Source: JAZIHH01 sp036678685
GTDB taxonomy: Bacteria; Bacillota; UBA4882; UBA10575
DNA: 43,986 bases
Reading direction: 5' to 3'
Assembly (NCBI GenBank): GCA_036678685.1
Contig: JAZIHH010000031.1
Span: 1 to 43,986, forward strand
The notes under the pieces were generated by a model. The model was not told the DNA's origin. It worked only from the letters and a program-made list of their open reading frames with translations, and searched no databases. Shown here one piece after another: positions 41,293 to 43,986 of this stretch. The position numbers and the translations under genes are program-made. How positions within the stretch are numbered: the stretch's first letter is position 1; the number at the start of each line of letters is the position of its first letter.

Positions 41293-41961
41293 GTGAAAAG
41301 AGGCTTTTTCCTCTTCTTTCTTTTGGCGCTGGTATTTCGTCCCCCGGTTTTCTAGGCGGAAAAGAGTTATCTTTATCGCGAAACCACGGGAGAGACCAGT
41401 GTGAATAGTAAATGGACTATCAAGTCCACGGCTACGGGTTACACCGTTCAAGCGGGGAATGTCGACGAAGAGCATTACGGCCTTTGTCATCAAGATCATT
41501 CCACGGTCCGTTGGGAATTCAGGAACCCGGGCATGGAGACGGACCTGGTGGTGGAGAGAGAGGGCAATCTGCTGGTCGCCAGGGGAAAATTTAAAGGCAA
41601 AGAGGTTACCCGGGAGTTTAAAGTTGACTCCCTTCCCTGGTATCAATTTATCGAAGTCTCTCTTGCGGCTTTTGTCCGGTCGGATGAGGAGAAGACCGAG
41701 TTTTGGATCATTGAACCGCTCAACCTGAAACCTTATAAGATGGTGGCGCTTAAACAAGAGACCGGGGATCTAACCGTCAATGGCCGGGAAGTGGAAGCGG
41801 TCCGGATCAAAGTTACCCTGCCGGGAATGGCTTCCCTCTTCTGGAGTTCCCATTATTGGTACAGAAAAACCGACGGGGTCTATCTTCGTTTTGAAGGGGC
41901 AAGGGGAGGTCCCGGCACTCCGAAGACCATCGTCGAGCTTATTTCGGAGACCAACAGTTAG
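41293..41961 (+). pseudogene. secreted beta-rich protein with TAG in its signal peptide
   Basis: GTG 41293 starts a clear signal peptide (KRGFFLFFLLALVFRPPVF). TAG at 41353-41355 then interrupts the frame just where cleavage would occur, and AEKSYLYRETTGET continues. The 200-residue mature part (TVRWEFRNPGMETDLVV, EFWIIEPLNLKPYKMVALK, VEAVRIKVTLPGMASLFWS, YWYRKTDGVYLRFEG) resembles DUF3108-type periplasmic proteins and may have a LolA-like fold; this is uncertain. GTG 41401 could restart a cytoplasmic form. It is the last gene of the export cluster, 95 bases after the ATPase. Confidence 0.75.
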
Positions 41962-42173
41962 GGGCGGAAACCTTCTCCGCCCGCTGAGGAAACGGAAGGG
42001 AAAATTATCAAGGCCTTCTTTTTCCGTGATGATCTTTATATAAATTATACAGGAAGCTTATCTCCGTCTTCCAAGGTTACGCCTGGCCGTTCACTCTGCC
42101 GCCGCTTCCGCCACCCCTGATTCCGGAGAGGCATGATGGCAGTTGTGAGTTTTGACGGGAGGGGAGTGGAGCT

Positions 42174-42500
42174 TTGCTCAGATTATTAAAGATCGCCGCT
42201 TATCCCTTTTTTACTTTCCTGGGGGTGGTCCTCGGCGGCGCCATCATCGGCAGCCTGCCGGGACTGATTCTGGACGGCCGTCCCCTGCGCACCGCCTACG
42301 AACTGGCCCGCGGCTTGAAAATCTGGGCGATGGTGGTAGCGGTGGGCGGAACCTTTCCCACCATCAGGGCATTGGAGACCAGTATTCTTGGGGGCGAGCT
42401 CATAATCTTGGGAAAACAGATTCTCCTTTTAGCCGGGGCGTTTACCGGCGCCAATACCGGCTATTGGTTGATTACAACTCTGGCAGGGGCGGGAGAATGA
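42174..42500 (+). CDS. ytrH: sporulation membrane protein YtrH
   Basis: The 108-residue protein has three membrane segments and the YtrH pattern: FFTFLGVVLGGAIIGSLPG, LRTAYELARGLKIWAMVVAVGGTFPTIRALE (quoted in part), and ILLLAGAFTGANTGYWLI. YtrH and YtrI are made in the mother cell during sporulation in Bacillus. The TTG start at 42174 follows GGGGAGTGGAG. Its stop overlaps an ATG at 42497 (ATGA) that is the expected ytrI start. The 212 bases upstream hold no gene I can support. Confidence 0.88.
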   Translation: MLRLLKIAAYPFFTFLGVVLGGAIIGSLPGLILDGRPLRTAYELARGLKIWAMVVAVGGTFPTIRALETSILGGELIILGKQILLLAGAFTGANTGYWLITTLAGAGE

Positions 42501-42540
42501 AAGGTGTTTTTTTTTAAGTCCTCCTCACTACTGGCAGAGA

Positions 42541-42981
42541 ATGGCGGCGGTCCTCCTTGTTGGACTGCTCTTAGGAACGGCGGGAGGGATTTTTCTAACC
42601 GGGAGACGGGTTGAACAAGCGGAAACAGAAAAGGAGAGACTCCGGGAAGAATTGAAAAAAGAACAACTGCAGATCAAACAGCTGACCCAAAGTCTGCAGG
42701 AGAGACGGAGAAGAGTCGTTACGCGGCTGGTTTTAGATCTTGAGGTGAACGAACCGTTCCACGAAACGTTTTTTCGCAGCGTCCTCACGGAATTATTGGG
42801 AGATCTGGTGGGAATGGAAATTTCCCGGGTCGACCCCCGGTTGGTTTACAAGATTCTGGACGGCCGCGTAATCAAACTCAAGGAGGACCTTTACCGCTGC
42901 GCGGTACGGTGGATTTTCATCAGCGAACAGGTTGAAGTCGGTGTGGAGATTATTTCTGCGCCAAATTTTCCCGGGGAATAA
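42541..42981 (+). CDS. ytrI: sporulation protein YtrI, start displaced by a T-run frameshift
   Basis: A membrane anchor (MAAVLLVGLLLGTAGGIFL) is followed by a coiled coil (AETEKERLREELKKEQLQIK) and a C-terminal domain, as in YtrI. The natural start is probably ATG 42497, overlapping the ytrH stop. That frame ends after six codons at a T9 run (42507-42515). With ten T it would read MKGVFFFLSPPHYWQR and join ATG 42541, giving the usual YtrI N-terminus. The gene as printed could only start at 42541, where there is no ribosome site. It overlaps the convergent PHP gene by 32 bases. Confidence 0.82.
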   Translation: MAAVLLVGLLLGTAGGIFLTGRRVEQAETEKERLREELKKEQLQIKQLTQSLQERRRRVVTRLVLDLEVNEPFHETFFRSVLTELLGDLVGMEISRVDPRLVYKILDGRVIKLKEDLYRCAVRWIFISEQVEVGVEIISAPNFPGE

Positions 42982-43841
42982 GAATCTTTTTTGTTTTTTC
43001 CAAAGCCCTCAATAGAGGGGGTAAATAAGCCTCATCGAGCCGCGGTTTTCCCAACACCCGTTCGGGAACAAAATCGCCGTGATAGTCGGAGCCGCCGGTG
43101 ACCAGCAGATTATAGCGCCGGCAGCACTCGAGGAAATACTGGGTCTCTTGGGGCGAATTGATCCCGGCAAAAACCTCCAACCCCTGGATTCCCATAGAAA
43201 CCAGGTCTTCGATAAACCCTTCTTTCTCAGCCAGTTTATTGTTGTCTTGGTCAACATATAATCCGGGATGGGCTAAGACGGCTATACCACCGGCGGCTTT
43301 AATGGCCGTAATGGCCTGCCGGGCGGGGACAAACACAATATCAATGTAGGCCGGTTTTCCTTTACCAAAATACTTGGCAAAGTATTCGCCAACTCCCGAG
43401 ACCAGGCCCATTTCAATGAGGACATTAAGTAAAGGCCACCCGCCGCGCTCCGGGTGGGTCTTCCAGTAGTCGTGACGTTCCCGGTTAACAACAATACCCA
43501 GTTTCTCCAGGGCGATGATGGAATCTTCTTCGCTTTTGTCCCAGGCGGCCTGGTTGTACCGGAGGACTTCTCTCAGTTCCCGGTTTTCCGGGTCGATGCC
43601 ATAACCCAGGATGTGGAGGACAGTCTGGGGTGAATAGCTGGTGGAGATTTCCACGCCGGGAGTAAATGAAAAAAAGACCAAGTTCGGCAGCGGCTTTTTC
43701 CGCATCTTTCAGTGCCGTGGTGACATCGTGATCCGTAACAGAAAAGCCGGTAAGGCCGGCTTCAGCCACCCGGTTCGCCAGTTCACGGGGGGTCAGAGTT
43801 CCATCGGAAGCTTGCGTATGTAAATGCAAATCGAAGGCCAC
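42950..43841 (-). pseudogene. PHP-domain phosphoesterase (TrpH/RNase AM-like), frameshifted in an A run
   Basis: GTG 43841, six bases after AGGAGGT, begins AFDLHLHTQASDGTLTP, and FSVTDHDVTTAL follows. The frame is lost near LGLFF. The second frame resumes with TPGVEISTSYS, VLHILGYGID, GGIAVLAHPGLY and VTGGSDYHGDF. The two join if the A7 run at 43669-43675 had six A, giving LGLFSFTPGVEIS. All metal ligands of the PHP site are present across the two parts. The family hydrolyses 3',5'-bisphosphonucleotides or short RNA 5' ends. About 295 codons in total. Confidence 0.82.
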
Positions 43842-43865
43842 GAAAATACCTCCTGTATTGCCCAT

Positions 43866-43892
43866 AAGGCCGCTTGTCGTATGGGTCTTTTT
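43866..43892. other. weak hairpin in the upstream region of the PHP gene
   Basis: CCCATA and TATGGG (about 43861-43885), followed by a T7 run on plus, form a weak terminator-like stem, but no plus-strand gene ends here. On minus it would be in the PHP leader. The last 100 bases of the window otherwise show only a GC-rich CACCGG/CCGGTG stem near the edge and no gene. Confidence 0.25.
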
Positions 43893-43986
43893 TTAATATA
43901 AATCTCTCCCGGATTTCTGTCAAGTATATTTGCTTATGAACCAGGGGCAAGTCACCGGGAGGCCGGTGGTATGCCGCCAGGGTGGG

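Overview
The window looks like part of the chromosome of an endospore-forming Bacillota that also has an outer membrane (inference). Sporulation-type genes are ytrH, ytrI and a ylmC/ymxH-like gene. Envelope genes of the diderm type are an OmpH/Skp-like protein, a LolA-like lipoprotein-sorting protein and a signal-peptide-bearing beta-barrel protein ending in Phe. GTG and TTG starts are frequent, Shine-Dalgarno sites are strong and base composition is moderately GC-rich. Limnochordia/Hydrogenispora-like lineages would fit, but I cannot place it further.

Layout. 1-3.3 kb: a NadC-like phosphoribosyltransferase with altered active-site motifs, a heptamer repeat block, a frameshifted molybdopterin-binding-domain gene and an IclR regulator. 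3.3-8.7 kb: tcdA, an Asp23-family gene, ompH-like, proA, a degenerate secreted nuclease-like protein and a PsiE-like protein. 8.8-15 kb: trpEDCFBA behind a leader with regularly spaced GAG triplets and an intrinsic terminator, the hallmark of TRAP attenuation. 15.1-17.4 kb: an agr-type quorum-sensing locus (AgrB, a 36-residue AgrD absent from simple ORF calls, a membrane protein and a GHKL kinase), followed by tRNA-His. 17.6-22 kb: GDT1-half, NusG-II, YlmC, PHP, YibE/F and a SatD-HTH regulator. 22.2-25.3 kb: an FMN-binding lipoprotein, a flavodoxin, a HAD phosphatase and KDPG aldolase. 25.5-28.8 kb: an SsuABC/TauABC-type importer whose binding protein carries an in-frame TAG. 28.9-31.4 kb: dnaX-ybaB-recR. 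31.5-35.8 kb: a CBS protein, then adenine deaminase and a purine permease bracketed by copies of a 230-bp, highly structured repeat. 35.9-42 kb: a Lol/MacB-like export cluster (two FtsX-type permeases, LolA-like protein, outer-membrane barrel, LolD-like ATPase, secreted protein). 42.2-43.8 kb: ytrH, ytrI and a PHP phosphoesterase.

Several genes are broken. Four are disrupted at or beside single-base runs (1634, 15142, 42507, 43669), which points to sequence error or slippage. Four in-frame stops occur in three genes (26569, 38093, 38252, 41353). The most unusual items are the Lol-like cluster in a spore former, the agr locus, the 230-bp structured repeats, the TRAP-type leader, and a 17-bp motif shared between the satD-like gene and the importer promoter region.
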